The notes below the pieces were generated by a model, which was not told the origin of the DNA, did no database searches, and saw only the letters and a program-made list of their open reading frames with translations. A DNA stretch of 64,000 nucleotides from Chiua virens (lineage: Eukaryota; Basidiomycota; Agaricomycetes; Boletales; Boletaceae). Below are positions 32,204-45,381 of this stretch, piece by piece; positions within the stretch are counted from its first letter, which is position 1, and every line of letters starts with the position of its first letter. The position numbers and the translations under genes were made by a program. The stretch covers positions 1,612,001 through 1,676,000 of the forward strand of contig JAHNUO010000005.1 in the NCBI GenBank assembly GCA_019787685.1, written 5' to 3'.

Positions 32204-35200
32204 TCAAGCAAGCCCCAATTTGTGGAACATGTCGTCTAATGTTCTGAATGCGACTGGTTTAACAAGACTAGAGATCATGGTCAGTTATCGTCAACCACAG
32301 GTGTGTTGAAGATGGAAAACGTACTATCCGTCCATTCCAGCCTCGAATGCTTTCCGTTTATCTTCGAGCGAGGACATGCCTGTCAATGCCAGGATTACGC
32401 TCGACTGTCTACTCGAACGCGTCCGTTCGATTTGGCGAATCTGGACGGTAGCACCAACACCTATCAAGGAATGAGCATCATCGCCGATAGAAGGACCATA
32501 CGACAGAAAGTTACCATCAAGGATTGGCATCGATAAGTCCAACAGCACCACGCTAAATCAACATAAGGTTAAGCATACGAACAATAAGAGTTACGACTCA
32601 CTCAAAGGGGCCATCGGCCTGGAAGATCTCAACGCCTTGACGACCATCTACAGCTTCACGGTATTCAAAGCCCTTCAAAGAAGGTGAGGTAGTAGCCTCA
32701 ACTCGTATGCGATATACTATACCTTTTTGGTGAGCCACTTGGCACTAGGTCACGACTAAGTCAGTAAGAAAGAAAGGGGACGACCAGGTATGAGATTACC
32801 CACAGTAGGTTTCGGAGAATACTGTTATCCTCCACGACCAACACCTTTCGATTTTGTTTGGTGGACTCGGCTGTAGATTCAGCTGAGGGTTTAAGCGTGG
32901 CTCCACTAGCACCAACGCCGAGCATTGAGGTTGAGTGGCTACTGCTCGGCATCGCTATTGCTGCTTCATCCGTGGGTTGGAAGACGATGTCGCTCTCTGA
33001 GTCTGGGGACGTAGATACGGTAACGTTGGGAATGTTTGTGGATAACACGGTCGACTGGTCCCGCCAGTTGTTCGATACTCCCACGTCGATGTCTCTCGAT
33101 GGTAGAACCTAGGCAGTCGTCCGCAAAAATGGTGGACTGAAGAGAAATGTTATCTTCAGGATTCATCACTGGGCTGGTAAAGTTCGGGATGCGATGTTGT
33201 CGTCGTTGTCTTGCCCGGAGAATCTGCTTCAGAGCGGTTCGAAGTCTGAAAGGGCCACCGGGCTTGTGCACGATGCGACAAATCCCACCATTATTTTCAT
33301 ATGCGTTACAGATCCCCATAATACGAGGGCTTCCTCGACTGGAGGAAAGGATGATAAATGAGCGATGAGTATCCAGCTTTTCGAGGGCAGTGACGATGGG
33401 TGACGGGTCTTCGTTGAGGATGACAATTTCACCGAGCTCGGCACCCGCTCGTTGGGGTATGAAGCCCCACCAGGTAATAAGATATCTGCGGAGAACCTCG
33501 TTGAGGAGCTGAGCGCCGCGCCCCCGTTTCTTGAAACCCAGGAAGGAGACCACCGGTGGCCGTATATTGTCGTCAAAGAAAAATGGGTCTTGCATGTTGC
33601 TCAAGTTCTCCTGAAGTATCTCGGCCTCAAATACCACTTTGATGTCTGTTCCCACATTCTCTTCACTGACGACCTCGACTTTTCCAGCGACACTCGACGA
33701 TCGGACAATACTGCTCACGATCGCAAGTCCCAACCCCGTGCCAGCCTGTAGAGGATTCTCCTGGGAGAAAGGATGAAATAGGTGGTTCTGATAATCGAGT
33801 TCAGAATGGTACGTTTCTAATCCAGGACGAAGGAACTGACCTTTAGGAAATTTTGACTGATGCCTTTCCCGGTGTCGCTTACACAAATCTCGATTTTGAT
33901 CGTGTGGTTCACGATATCCTCAGGCGCGGATAGTTGTTTCAACGACACGTGAATGTAACCAGTCTGTTTTCGTCAAGTAAGCGAAAGCGAGAAGACAATG
34001 AAAGCGCTACCCACGGAGGTGAACTTCAGGCTGTTACCGAATAAATTCATCAGCACTCGACGTATGCCACCTTTGTCACACTTCAGTGTCCACCCCTACA
34101 TAATCTTGATGTCAGCGAAACGCGTAATTTTTTTTGGTGATAGACTTACTCCTTCGCGATGATCAATATCAACTACGATCTCCACGCTCTGCGAAGACTC
34201 TGGAGCAGTCATAACACTCGAGGCTCGTTGATTCATATTAGGCGCATATACACTGCCTATCTCAGAACCCTTGGAGGAGTTGCGTGCACAATAGCCTATC
34301 CACGATCCATCGATCGCTTCCTCGACGAGTTGTTCCAAGTCCACTCTGAACACGTGATAAAGCTTCAACTTTTCGGGATCGTGCTAGTAAATGACAACAT
34401 ACCTGGTCCGGGTGATGACGTTGTCGACACCACCCGACTTCATGTTTCCGCTGAGTTTCGTGAAGTCCAGCACGTGGTTCACGGTCTCCACAAGTGATGT
34501 ACCGCATGCCTGAACGGTGTGTAAGAATGACGTTTGACTGTGGTTCAATGAGGTATCAGCCAATAATTCGGCGGCTGCTAGTATCTAAAATGGCAGTTCA
34601 ATGACGTATCATACAGAGAAAAACTGTAACTGACGCCATGAAGTGGTGTTCGCAATTCGTGGGATATACTGTACAGATGTGAGATAATAGCGAAATTGAT
34701 TGAGCAGGAACGACTAACTTTGATATAAATAGGCTTTTGGCCTGATCTGCAAGCATCATGCGTCGCTTCAGAACAGCGGAGAGTATAATTACACCTAATA
34801 TAATATTAGACATGTTCATTAGCAAATATAGAACAATACCAATTGCGCGCAGGTAGGAGAGTTCGTGACCTTCCAACTGCAGGGACGATGTCAACAACTT
34901 GAAATGCCCACGCGGACATCTGGCATCGAATACTTACAAAGCGCCGCGATGGATCAGAAGCATTGTAGGCACAGATTAGTGCGAAGGGCCGCTTGTCGAT
35001 ATTGAAGACAGGGACCGCTTAATAGCGATGAGTTGAAGATGACATCACAGGGTAGTGAACACCCACTTAAAGCGTACTGAATGTGAGTTGGTATAAAAGG
35101 GCGGAAGCAAACCGGCAGAATTCCCTCCGAAATCTTGCCATCTGGGAATTCCTCGAAGAACGCGTTCAGCTTGCTTTGTTCTTCTGCGGTCAGTATCCGT

Positions 35201-37998
35201 GAAGTTGCGCGTTGCGCGTTACCGTGGTGCATCACTACCGACACGGTCGCCTCTGCACTGAGTGTTTCGAGTACCTCGCAGTGCGAAACATCCATGACTA
35301 GGACCTCCTCGACGTCCAACGTGCGCTTCACGAGCTTGGCTGCGCGGTCATATACTTTGTCCATGGATGCGGAGGCGTACATATCGGCATTCTTGGACTC
35401 TTGCTGATCAATCTCAAGGCATTCTCTGCTGAAATGCTCCATCTAGACACGCATTACAGGAATGCCTCGATGTCGAATAAAAGCTCTCACAGATGTTTGG
35501 ATCTTGTCTCGTATGCGAAGTTGGATCTACGGAAATTGTTATCAGAGAGATCTGATATTTTTAGGAAGGACTAAACCTTGTCTCTCCACAATTCCATCTC
35601 ACGCATTACAACGGCCTTGAGGAAGGTCAATATTGTGGAAACCATTAAATCACTTACTTACCGCGAATTCCTTGAGAGTATGTCGTTGACGAGGCGAGAA
35701 ATCTTGCCTCGGTGAATCGTCGATTAGAGCAAGACTACTACTGCATGAGCTACGTGGGCCGGGATATTGGTGCGCTTTACCTTCCAATATTATAACCTTC
35801 CTGGGTCCGCAGTGGTGCACCCGCGTAAAACCGAGTGTGCGGACTTCCAGTGGCAAACGGCTAGACAGCGATCAACAATTGGAGGGATACAAGCACCAAT
35901 AACATTCTCACGCACGTTCTTCGCGAAGCGCCAATCTGCTAGCGTATCCAATACAACGGTAGGTTCATCACACCTGCGAAGCATCAAGAAGACACAAATC
36001 AATAACACGCAAAAGCTTACCGCTGAAGAATGGTGTGTGCGCAAAACGAAGTTAGACGAGGGCAACGCGTAAACGACGTCCCGCCTGCTGTATCAATAGG
36101 TGACTGACAAGGTATGCGGCGCACTCGAATCACGTACATTGGGATTTGAACCACCTGTCGATTCAGATCAGAGGACAGTCGCGAATCTTAACCAGAGGGC
36201 ATACTGTTCTGTACCGTCCACAAGGGAAATATATACACTTTTTGTATTAAACACGAGCTTCACCAAGTGGGCAATCCGATCGAAATTGATATCAGGGGCA
36301 GTATTCCATATATTGAATCTGATAGCTCCTCATGAATATGTAACCGAGATGACTGTATCCAGCGCGTACTTACTTGTAAAGTGCACGTCTGCGCTCGAGT
36401 TCGTCTGGAGGGTTAGGGGGGGCCAAGTATCCCAACTCCAAGAACATTTGTTCCTCCTTCGCGGCACGCCCCATTCTGTAGCTGCTTATCGTCTCGGAGA
36501 CTGATCGGACGCCAGCCAGTTTCCTCTCCGAGGTATTCGAGATTGGTAAAGGAGAGGACGTTTGGCGAGTGAGACATATTCTACGCGGCAGAGCCGGGGT
36601 AGATGCTGCATTGATATCAAGGGGCTCCTTGTCTCGCTGGACGTTCACGTATTCCTGCCATACGCTGGGCACATCGGGGGTGGTGCGTGCTTCAGTCTCC
36701 ATGGTGTTTGCACGCGAACTGGACGCGGCTGTGAAGTAGTCTTCCTCAGGGTGTTCCTCCGGCGATTGTCGTGACAGAGGTACAGAAGGGGGAACGACTG
36801 ACGTATTGCAAACCAGATCTGAAAGAGGGGGAGGGTTCGCCTTGTGCTGAGCGAGCGGGTGACGGAGTGTTTGAGTCCTGGACCGTCGAGAGTCGGTCGG
36901 TGTCGTCACCGACGTCCTGAGTCCCCTCCCAGAAGCTGCCCAGGCGCGTCTTACGGTTGTTTCCAGGGGTTGTTGGGTTGAGTGAAGTTGTACCCTCAGG
37001 TGCGTGGACTCCGGGGATGGCAGCATGTACACCACGCATGGGGTCGGTGAGTTCATGCTCAGGAGAAGGTAACGCAAGCGGAGATATGTTCACTCTGGCG
37101 GCAGCCCAACGCATAGTCGCTGCAGCAGTGGTCGCGTCTGGCGCCATGGTCAAACCCTGTGCACCGTCGAGAGAAAGTTGCATTGTGTGGCCAGTGGTCT
37201 GTCTGAGGTCGTTGAACGATTTACGGAAGCGACGACCGATCAATGAAGCTGGCGGCGGAGGGAGTTTCGCAATTTGTTTCTCCGGGGAAACAGTGAGTGG
37301 ATTCTTTGGATCCTTCTCTGCGACTGGGTCCATGGTTGACGATAGGAAGACTCCGAAAACCGGGGATTCCGAAGGCGGCGCAGAACACTTGTTCGAAGAT
37401 GTGAAAGTAGGACCATCTGAGGGTGCGAGCGGCATGGTGGGCCAAGCGGGCTCAAACACCGAACGAGGTGGGTGTGGTGTTCGGTGAGGGCTCCACTGGC
37501 CCGCCGCGTAAGCAGTCATAAACGAAGCCCAATCATAGTCGGAAGATGTCGCTTGGGATCGCGAATCGGTGGTATGCAGCGAGCCATCTTTGAGGGAGAG
37601 TTGTTGGTGTCAGGGCATAGGGAGAAGGATTGTCAATCAAAGTCCGCGCGCTATGGAGTAGAAATGCATACCGCTCATGGCATCGGAGCGAGAGACATGG
37701 TCGGAGGCATCGCAGTCGGCACGAGGGGGAGGGGTTGGCTGGGAGAGGTGGGCCGAAGATTAGGGGGAAACGGAGGGAGACATACCTGGTGATCAGATGG
37801 CGGGCCGGTGAGGACAAAGGGGGTGACGCTGTCTAGGATGGAGGCGGTTGCGGGTCTTGAGGGTCTGCGAGCGCGCTCTGATGGGTTTTGGAAGAGCTGG
37901 AATGGCATCTGGAAAGAGGGATCCTGGAGGAGGGGAAAGGGGGTTGCGAGAGCGGGAACGGCGAGCTTGGAGGAGCGGTCATTATCTGGGATTGACAT
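32204..37998 (-). CDS. Hybrid histidine kinase with two GAF domains and a receiver domain
   Basis: Large two-component sensor. The start ATG at 37996-37998 (MSIPDNDRSSKL) is followed by about 500 residues of Ser/Pro-rich, probably disordered sequence, then ELERRRALYKFNIWNTAPDI. GAF 1 follows, with FCAHTILQRCDEPTVV, FYAGAPLRTQEGYNIGSL and LIDDSPRQDF. Later comes a second GAF-like region (YDRAAKLVKRTLDVEEVLVMD). The H box is SHELRTPLHG, split by an intron near 34640. The ATPase part has NLFGNSLKFTS, DTGKG and GTGLGLAI. The receiver domain has VLVVEDNS, the phospho-acceptor in LLDLSMPILDG, and GYLVKPV. The stop is at 32204. No transmembrane segment is seen, so it is a cytosolic sensor; the signal is unknown. 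A one-base slip, or an implausibly short 31-nt intron, occurs around 33108 between ATPase and receiver. Confidence 0.9.
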
Positions 37999-38182
37999 GA
38001 TCACGTGGTTTAACTGGCGGGCATGGCTACGAGTCGCTGAGAGGACGAGAAAGACAAGGAAAAGGAAAAGAAACGTACCAGAGCACTAAAAAGTCGGTCG
38101 AACTCACAGGCGAGACGGTCGCTGCTAATATCCTAAATCCCAAATACATTGCCCAATACCACTACCCTGTCACGTGACTCCA

Positions 38183-41100
38183 CTACACTTCCGCGACAAC
38201 AAGCATGCTCCACATGTACAATGGCAATGTCAAATTATCGTTCTGCTCCGACAGTGCCTCCAACACAGACGATAGTACCACAACAACCCCGTACCGTACC
38301 ATCTAGATCTAGCCCATCAGCATCGAACCTAGACTCAACCGACATGCGTACCGAGAACCGTTCTGCAAGCCCAAGCACACGCAGAACCCATGCACATCCT
38401 ATCACAGACACCGCAAATGCAATGCTCCCCTCGATCGTCTTCGACGAACTCGTTGACCACCGGTGCCTCCCAATTCGCTTCCCCGCAATCGACGCCAGTG
38501 CATCCCCAACGCCCACTGCGAGGATGCCCGTATACATCAGAATCCGCGACGGCCTACATCGTGTCCATCAGTGTGCAACATTCCAAGTAACAACTCCGCT
38601 TACCCTTCCAGCCACACTGAGCCCGCACATCCAGTCAGTAGGTAAAAATGGCTCAAAATCGCCGTCCCCGGTCCTTGTGGTCCAGGAATTCATTCATGAA
38701 CAAATGCACAACGGCACCGAAGGGATACACGGCAAAGTACCGCACATATTCCGCAAATATAAAAAAGGCAAATGCAGCGCTGAATGACAAATGCGCAAAT
38801 GCCGGCTATCTCGTGCCATTAGCATCATACATGACGACAAGTAGGCACCACTGACGTCAATAGCCACCCCGGGCAAAAACATAACGACCGCCAGCCCATG
38901 GAAGAACTTGCGACGAGCATTGTGACTCAGTGTCGGAACGTGCTTGTCGGCAGCATCTAGTAAATCCGTCGCAACTTGCGTCCCATTGGGCAAATTCGGA
39001 AGGTTTGGCAAGTTTGCAAACGCAAGCCCTAATCCTGCTGTCGCTGAGCCGGCAGGTGGGACTGGTTCCGTGGATTTTTGCGTTTGGATGGGCGGCGTTG
39101 AAAGCGTCCCATTGTCTCCCAAGTTGCTCGTCGCGTTCCGAGTCTTGTATCTCCGGGACCTCGATAGCTGTCGATTCCATCCTGCAACGCTTATACTGCC
39201 TAGCAGCGCCCAGTAGACCTAGCAGGAGCGGTCGACTCCATTTTCTTTTGCCCTGCAGTACCCAAAAGATCGCCCACAACCACGGGTCGCGTTTACCAAG
39301 GCTTAACCACGTCCATGATCCAATGAGTCCGGTCACAATTACAACTGAGCCAATATAGAATGCTGCAGCGAGTGCTCGTCGATGTCTAGGTTTTTCGTCG
39401 GGAAATCGAAGGCGACGAACGGGTCGCTGGGCTATATGGCGAGACAGTGCAAGCAGCGGAGAAAGTAGGAACCCTGTGAGCAACGATCCGGCTATGAGGG
39501 CAATCTGAAAGATCAGGAGAGGGGTCGGGAGGCGGTAGGTTTTGATGAAGGGCGTCCTCTTGGGCCACAACTTGATCGGAATTGATCAGCATACTTCACA
39601 TACAATCTACACATTCACTCACCAGTGCTCTCGTGAGATTGAGAAGCTCTGTACCCAAAGACAATCCACCAAAGCATACAAGGGCTAGCTCACCGAGGGT
39701 GAAACCCCCATGAGCCAATCGTAAAGCGACATACAGACAGAACTGAAAGAACACGGAGCCTACAATGATATCGAAATAGCTAAGATCTGACCACTTTGAT
39801 GAGCCGCTCAGATACACACTATCAAAGATTACTCACTCTGCCATAGCCCAATACTAATGCTTGCAAGCAGATATCGAACCAACAACGCAACCGCAGTGAG
39901 GACATACGAATATATCCAATAGGTCCATGTCCGTCGTACTTCGCTGCGGGGGACAGATCCGCGCTCACCCTCAGGCACGTTCCTTGCCCTGCGGTACCTT
40001 GCTTCGTACCACGACGAGGAAAAGATCTGGACCAGGAGAATGAATGAACAGAGGGTCGCGTAATCGACCAGGCAGCGCCTAGACAGCATCAAATTGTTCA
40101 GGGTAGATAGCGGTGCATCTAGAACACCAGAAGCATCTATCAGCCAACCAGGGGGTAGCAATGCGGGAGTAGGCGATGCAGCTTGGAGGAGCGACGAGTA
40201 CAATAGGGCAATTGCGATGAGGGGTGCAAATGATAGCCCTGTCATTGCACCATCGTCCGAACAATCCCTGAATTATTTGAGCGACATACAGATTCCAGGT
40301 GTATGGCCTATAGTCGCACCTGAAATTTTTCGGAACACTCATCCATACAAACCCGAAATGTGTTCTACTTGAGGAGGAACGCCCACCACCACGTTTGCTT
40401 TCCCGAGATTCTATGCGAGGAGATGGGGCACGAACATCGTCCACATCGGAAGGGGGTGGTGTAGGTGCTTTCTTGACGAAATAAGAGTGACTCCAAATGA
40501 TATAAATAATGCAGGTGACTATGAGTATGCGTATTTCTGCAAAGAAGGTGTGCATATGGGTTGCTTATTGGTGCAAAAAAAAGTCTTACCTGATGATACT
40601 GTAGGGGGGAGTGTGTGCAATGAAGCAAAAGCTGAGGCCAATTTCCGGTTCGCGTAGAACAAAGATCCGAGGAGTAAGAGTGATTCTGCCAGGCGTCGAC
40701 TGTCTACATAGAATGTCCAGATGATGCCGCTGAATGGAATTGGGATATGAAGAGAAATTTCTCCAAGGAGAGCACACGACGTGGGTAGGACACGATGACG
40801 AGCATGGGACATGGATGTAGCGGCTCCCTGATTAGGGCTCTGGCCGGAACTGTTCGCGGTACGAACGTGGGGAGACCGTGACCGCGTGAACGACTGCTTA
40901 CGCCCGGTCGCACCATTTATCCTCTGTTCCACGACGTGCTCCATAAACACGGGACTCAAAGCACGTCGAAAAGGGGAACTTTGTTGCTTTTTCCTCCTTA
41001 AGGTATCTCGTACGTCCTGGCGTAGACTCTTGGAGGACAAGCGCCTTCCACGGTTGAGGTGTTGCTCGTCATCCGTGTCTTCGCCAGCGGTGTCCGACTC

Positions 41101-41524
41101 CGAGTCGTCGCTGTGTGGCTTGTGAGTGAGAGAAAACATGGAGAAGGCGATCATACCTCGATGAGCCAGCATGGTACGTGGAGCTGAGATCGACATTGCT
41201 ACCATCCGGCTGCACTACATCCGCGATGAGCGAGTTCGGACGGCGTTTGGCTGACCGGACATTGAGAAAAGACTTCCTGACTGAATCCGCACGCCCAGAC
41301 ACATTCTTGGCAGAAGGGGGAGAGGGAGAAGAGGCTGAGCGAGGCAGTTTGGCAAATTTTGGAGGTTACAGTGCTCAACCTGTCAATGCGCGGGGCTGAC
41401 CGAGTAAACTCAAAAGCTGTGCAACGGACCCGATCTATATCAGGAAACTCACGTCCGGCCGGGGGCGCTCAAAACGCGTCGAGGCAACGCGTTCCAACTC
41501 GTCGCGTCTTGTTCTCGTCCCCAT
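38183..41524 (-). CDS. SEC59: Dolichol kinase
   Basis: ER multi-pass membrane enzyme that makes dolichyl phosphate for N-glycosylation, O-mannosylation and GPI anchors. A long hydrophilic, Ser/Arg-rich N-terminus (SFLNVRSAKRRPNS, SKSLRQDVRDTLRRKK) precedes many transmembrane helices. The family core appears as ARRKFFHGLAVVMFLPGV, TGILAVGVGDALASIAGKRIG and the kinase signature WSTSSSKTIEGSIAF. The last exon reads LEALSEQNDNLTLPLYMWSML, ending AEV at 38183. Slips of one base are needed in the ccc at 39210-39212 and in the tttt at 41357-41360. The 5' end is uncertain: the best ATG (41524, MGTRTRRDELER) lies three bases from the UNG1 start on the other strand, and the join to the next exon is not phase-consistent as given. 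Confidence 0.82.
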
Positions 41525-41527
41525 CAC

Positions 41528-43022
41528 ATGGAAGACAATAAACACACCGTCTACCTTTCAGACGTGGAAACTCCCCCGTCTCACGTACAGGACACGTCCA
41601 GGTCGCCTAGCGCGACCCAGGAATCCAACGCGTCTGCATCTGCTTCGAATCCCTCGACTCGTAAGCGGCAACTCACACTGTCTGCCATGTTTACCACTCC
41701 CCAGTCAACAACGCCCGGACAACCGAAAGCAAAGAAAACTAAATTGGATACATCCACGCAACAAGAAGCCTCTTCTGGTCTCCAACGCCTTAATTTCATT
41801 CCCTTTTCATCCAGCGAGTTCGTAGACTCGATTCCAGAAGACCGAAAACACTTGCTCAAGCTCGAATGTGAATGTATGGGCAAGAGTTGGTGAGTCCCAG
41901 CTGTTTTGAAGCTACCGTCACTCCCTTTCGAAACTCACGCGACCCTTCCGAGTCTAGGCTCAAGCTGCTCAAGGAGGAAATCAAGAAGCCCTACTTCATA
42001 TCATTGAAGAAGTTTCTCTGGGAAGAAGGTGTGAGAGGTCCAGATGACGACATAAAGAGCCTCAAGGTTTACCCTGCCCGTAAGTTTCCTGCGCTGATCT
42101 CCATAATCCGAATGACCCACGTTCATTGCGGCGGTGAAGCTCGTAATATCTACTCCTGGTCCAACACGCCGCTGGGCAAAGTTAAAGTCGTTATCGTTGG
42201 TCAGGATCCCTATCACGGTCCTAATCAGGCACACGGTAAGCCGTGATCCATGTTTCTTCGCTGAGGTCGAGACTCATCGAATTTAGGACTTTGCTTCTCG
42301 GTCCCCAAAGGCGTGAACACACCACCATCTTTACGAAACGTGAGTTGTTATCCGCCCACAGCAGAATTCTGTCCATTGAAGAAATGGTAGATCTATACAG
42401 AGATCAAGACTGAATACCCGGAGTTCAAACCTCCCAAGCATGGGTAAGTCATTTGATAAATTATGTCATCCGAAACGCCTGTAACTAGCATCGGCACACG
42501 CAGGAACCTATCCGTCTGGGCTGAAAACGGTGTCCTCATGCTGAACACGTGTTTGACGGTGAAGGCAAACCAGGCCGGTTCGCATTCCGGAAAGGGTTGG
42601 GAGCAATTTACGGATAAGGTGGTCGACGTAGGTCGACAAGTACGGCGGCGCAAACCTGGGCGGCCGCAGTGATTCCGATGGCCACGGAATTGGACGCGGC
42701 GTCGTATTTCTTGCGTGGGGAGCCTGGGCGGGTAAAAGGGTTGCCAAATTGAGCAAGGTCGGCATCTTTTCTCTGCTCTCGGTGTATCTGGACCTGATGA
42801 CCGTATCAGACGAAGCACCTGATCCTGACGAGTGCGGTATGTGCCTGGCTGGGTTACCTCTCCATTCTTCACTTACGCGATTGGGAACAGCATCCTTCGC
42901 CCTTGAGTGCCAACAAGGGGTTCTTGGGCAATGGGCATTTCAAGGCTGCCAACGATTGGTTAGAGAAGAAGTACGGTGCAGAAGGCAAAGTCAACTGGTG
43001 CCAGCTGGACGCTGCGGCGTAA
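41528..43022 (+). CDS. UNG1: Uracil-DNA glycosylase, family 1
   Basis: Base-excision-repair enzyme that removes uracil from DNA in nucleus and mitochondria. Start [12 protein letters not shown] at 41528. The N-terminal 100 residues are Ser/Thr-rich with [10 protein letters not shown] and PKAKKTKLD, plausible PCNA-binding-like and nuclear-import signals. The catalytic part has [14 protein letters not shown], the active-site loop [21 protein letters not shown] with its Asp, [19 protein letters not shown], and the HPSPLSA motif with the second active-site His. It ends WCQLDAAA. One slip (extra g at 42631-42632) is needed inside the segment before [15 protein letters not shown]. About nine exons; introns about 43-63 nt. 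Confidence 0.93.
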
Positions 43023-43734
43023 TCGTACCCCATGATACCCCCATGATACCCCCATTTGTTGTTGATACCTAGTTATACGTGTACATGAATTCATGTGACT
43101 CCCCACCCCACGCAGTTGGGCTGCGGGCACCTGTCGCACTCGTCGTGGTTTTAGACAGCGGATCGGAGATCGGGTCGTATAAATGATAATTGAAATGCGC
43201 AAATCAACGCTCAGGTAAAGTAAATATACGTACGAGGATCCAAGTGGCACGCACTGATTCGGGTCGTTGAGCGGGACAGGCATGTGACGCCTGTCAAGCT
43301 TCAATCAAGCTTCAAGGGGGTTGCCACCTGATAGTGACAGTTGACTCGGGGCCTTTGGTCGTAAGCATTAGTTTAGGCACCGATAACTCCACGTGTGAAA
43401 CGAAGCACCTACTGTGGCTGTGGTGGTCGTACACCTTAAATACTTTGTCACTCTCAGATGGAACTTGACAACGTAGCATAATTGACCGTCAACATAGTGA
43501 AAAAATTGTGCGATTAATAAAGACGTACGAGTAAATAAAGTTGAGTACATCTACTATAAGACGGAGCCATACAACCAGGGAGACACATTCAGAAACGATA
43601 GTGATACAAAAAGTCTCAAGCACTCGTGCGTTGACGTGATTTGAAAATACGGGAATGTCCGGACGGGAAAGATGAGGATCAATCATAGCGAGGAGGGAAG
43701 GGAACATAGGGGATCGGAACAGGGAGGCCGACGA
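43023..43734. other. Convergent intergenic region, UNG1 / bZIP
   Basis: 712 bases without a gene. Immediately after the UNG1 stop is a triple 'ccatgatacccc' micro-repeat (43027-43055). Near 43296-43318 'caagcttcaat' is repeated in tandem. The remainder is AT-rich 3' flank of the bZIP gene. Confidence 0.55.
43027..43055 (+). repeat. Short tandem repeat, unit about 10-11 bases
   Basis: Three imperfect copies of 'ccatgatacccc' directly downstream of the UNG1 stop codon. Probably a simple slippage repeat in the 3' UTR. Confidence 0.6.
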
Positions 43735-44767
43735 TCAAGGTAACGGATTGACGTGCTTCCCATGTGGGGTATAGTGCGGTCGCACGTCATGGATCGCTGG
43801 AGGAGGAGACGCCAAGCGGGAAACATGGTGAGGCGATGGACTGGGCAGATGGAGATCGCTGCCGATAGAACGGAAGGCCTGGGGCTCCGTGTGCGACCGA
43901 CGCTGTTGGAACGGCATTGTGTGATGAATACCGGCGCGTTGGGCGCTGTGTGCTGGTTGTGAATGGACGGATAGCTGAGGTGAATGCGAAGACATGGGGC
44001 TCTCCCCCGAAAAGGGAGGCTGTTGATAATGATAAGAATAATGACTATTCTCCCGCACATCGCAAAGCAGATAGTTCATGTCGTTGTAGCCGCTCGTTGT
44101 AGGTCTGTCTGCCGTGTGAGCGTAGCTTGACTGCAGCGGATGGCTAGGAACGCTGTTCGAAACAAGGGTGCGAGGAGGTATGGCAGTGGAGAAGGTGAAT
44201 TGCTGAGGGCTCTTTTGAGGGACAGTGGAAGGCGCGACGGGTCGCATGTTATATGCGACTGGAGCATTGGAGGGGATTTGGGAGGGGGCGGACTGCTGAT
44301 CGTTCATCATGAACCCTTCATCCCAGTTGCCTCCATCGATGATGGGAGGAGTACGGAGGCTCGTCCCACCGATGACCGACGGTGATGTAGATTCTGATCT
44401 CCTTGGAGACGGTGACTCGCCTATCGGCGAGGAATCACGGCTTTTGGGTGTGGACTGCTCTGCCGGAGGGTTATCAAGGCTCTTTGGTTTATCCTTTCCA
44501 GTCGGACCTTTACCGAGTGTTGGGCGGTTAGCTGGGGGCAGGTTGAGAGCTGCGCGCAGACAGTTATTCTCCTCCTCAAGCTCGGACACACGCATCTCGA
44601 GGGCCTGAAATTGACGGACGAAAGGTCGTATAATTGCAAATAGAGATGTGATAAAGACACCGCACCTGCAAATGTGCAGCTCTCCGTGCACGAAACGCTC
44701 GCTGTACATCCCTGGCTCTGTTAGGAGGGAGATTGTCATTTCGCTTGCGACCGCGCTTGGAAGACAT
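43735..44767 (-). CDS. bZIP transcription factor
   Basis: DNA-binding regulator. Start MSSKRGRKRNDNLPP at 44767. The basic region NRARDVQRAFRARRAAHL joins across one intron to a leucine zipper (LEMRVSELEEENNCLRAAL). This gives heptad-spaced L-V-L-L positions, typical of fungal Yap/Pap-like bZIPs, although the basic region departs from the classical N-x-x-A-Q-R-A-F pattern by having NRARDVQRAF. The rest, about 280 residues, is Ser/Pro/Gln/His-rich, with SPRRSESTSPS and HSQPAHSAQ blocks, probably a disordered activation region. It ends GKHVNPLP. No cysteine-rich redox domain is seen, so a Yap1-type oxidative sensor is not supported. Confidence 0.87.
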
Positions 44768-45381
44768 TTTTGAGAGATGGAGAAAGCAAGTTGCAGGGAT
44801 ATGCGAACGAAGATGACCGCGAGGAGGAAGGAGGTCAAGGAAAGGGAATTCAAGACAACATATAAAAGGGATCTTCCAAAGTGAACATCGGGCACCAATC
44901 TTTGTTTGTCAAGAATCAAATGCGGGTTCGATCGGGGTCGGCTGCGGCCCAGACCGTTTTTGGATCTCCGCACACAGTCACCACGCCGCCGTTTCCCAGC
45001 TACACGTCAATCTCGATCACTCAAAAGGAGTAAAAAAAAAAGGAGTAAAAAAATAACAATCACGATACTTCCGACCAATCGTCCAGATTATACACGTCGT
45101 TTGCTCTGTTTGGCAGGCGTTCTGTATCCTCGCTACTAATACTTGGACTACAGCGCCCTCTTAGAACACCCCCTCGTGTCCATAACACCCTTCGATTTCG
45201 GGGCACTGATTGTTTTTCACGTGTCTTGCACGCTGTCGCACCTGGACCTAATGAGGCACACACGCAGGCACCCTGCTCCCCACTCGGACAACGTGACCAT
45301 TGTTCAGCATCAAAGATCCATGGGCCTAAAACGATCGGAACAGTAACATCTATCACGACAACTGCTTGTCCATGTCACTGT
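44768..45381. promoter_or_regulatory. Upstream region of the bZIP gene
   Basis: 614 bases between the bZIP start (minus) and the end of the helicase gene (minus). It contains a tandem 'ggagtaaaaaaa' pair at 45023-45052 and a moderately AT-rich core 'catataaaagg' near 44859 that could act as a TATA element (minus-strand reading 'ccttttatatg'). Short antisense frames are not considered genes. Confidence 0.45.

Noticed and set aside
36120..36180. tRNA-like 'ggttcaaatccc' T-arm on the minus strand
   Set aside because: It is part of the WFKSQ coding sequence of the first GAF domain, and no matching acceptor or D arm is present.
36957..37487. Plus-strand open frame of 176 codons across the histidine kinase leader
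   Set aside because: Antisense to the disordered Ser/Pro-rich coding region; low-complexity sequence often leaves the opposite strand open.
42601..42680. UNG1 as a pseudogene because of a premature stop after DKVVDV
   Set aside because: One surplus g in a gg pair explains it. All catalytic motifs on both sides are intact, and the same kind of slip occurs in many other essential genes here.
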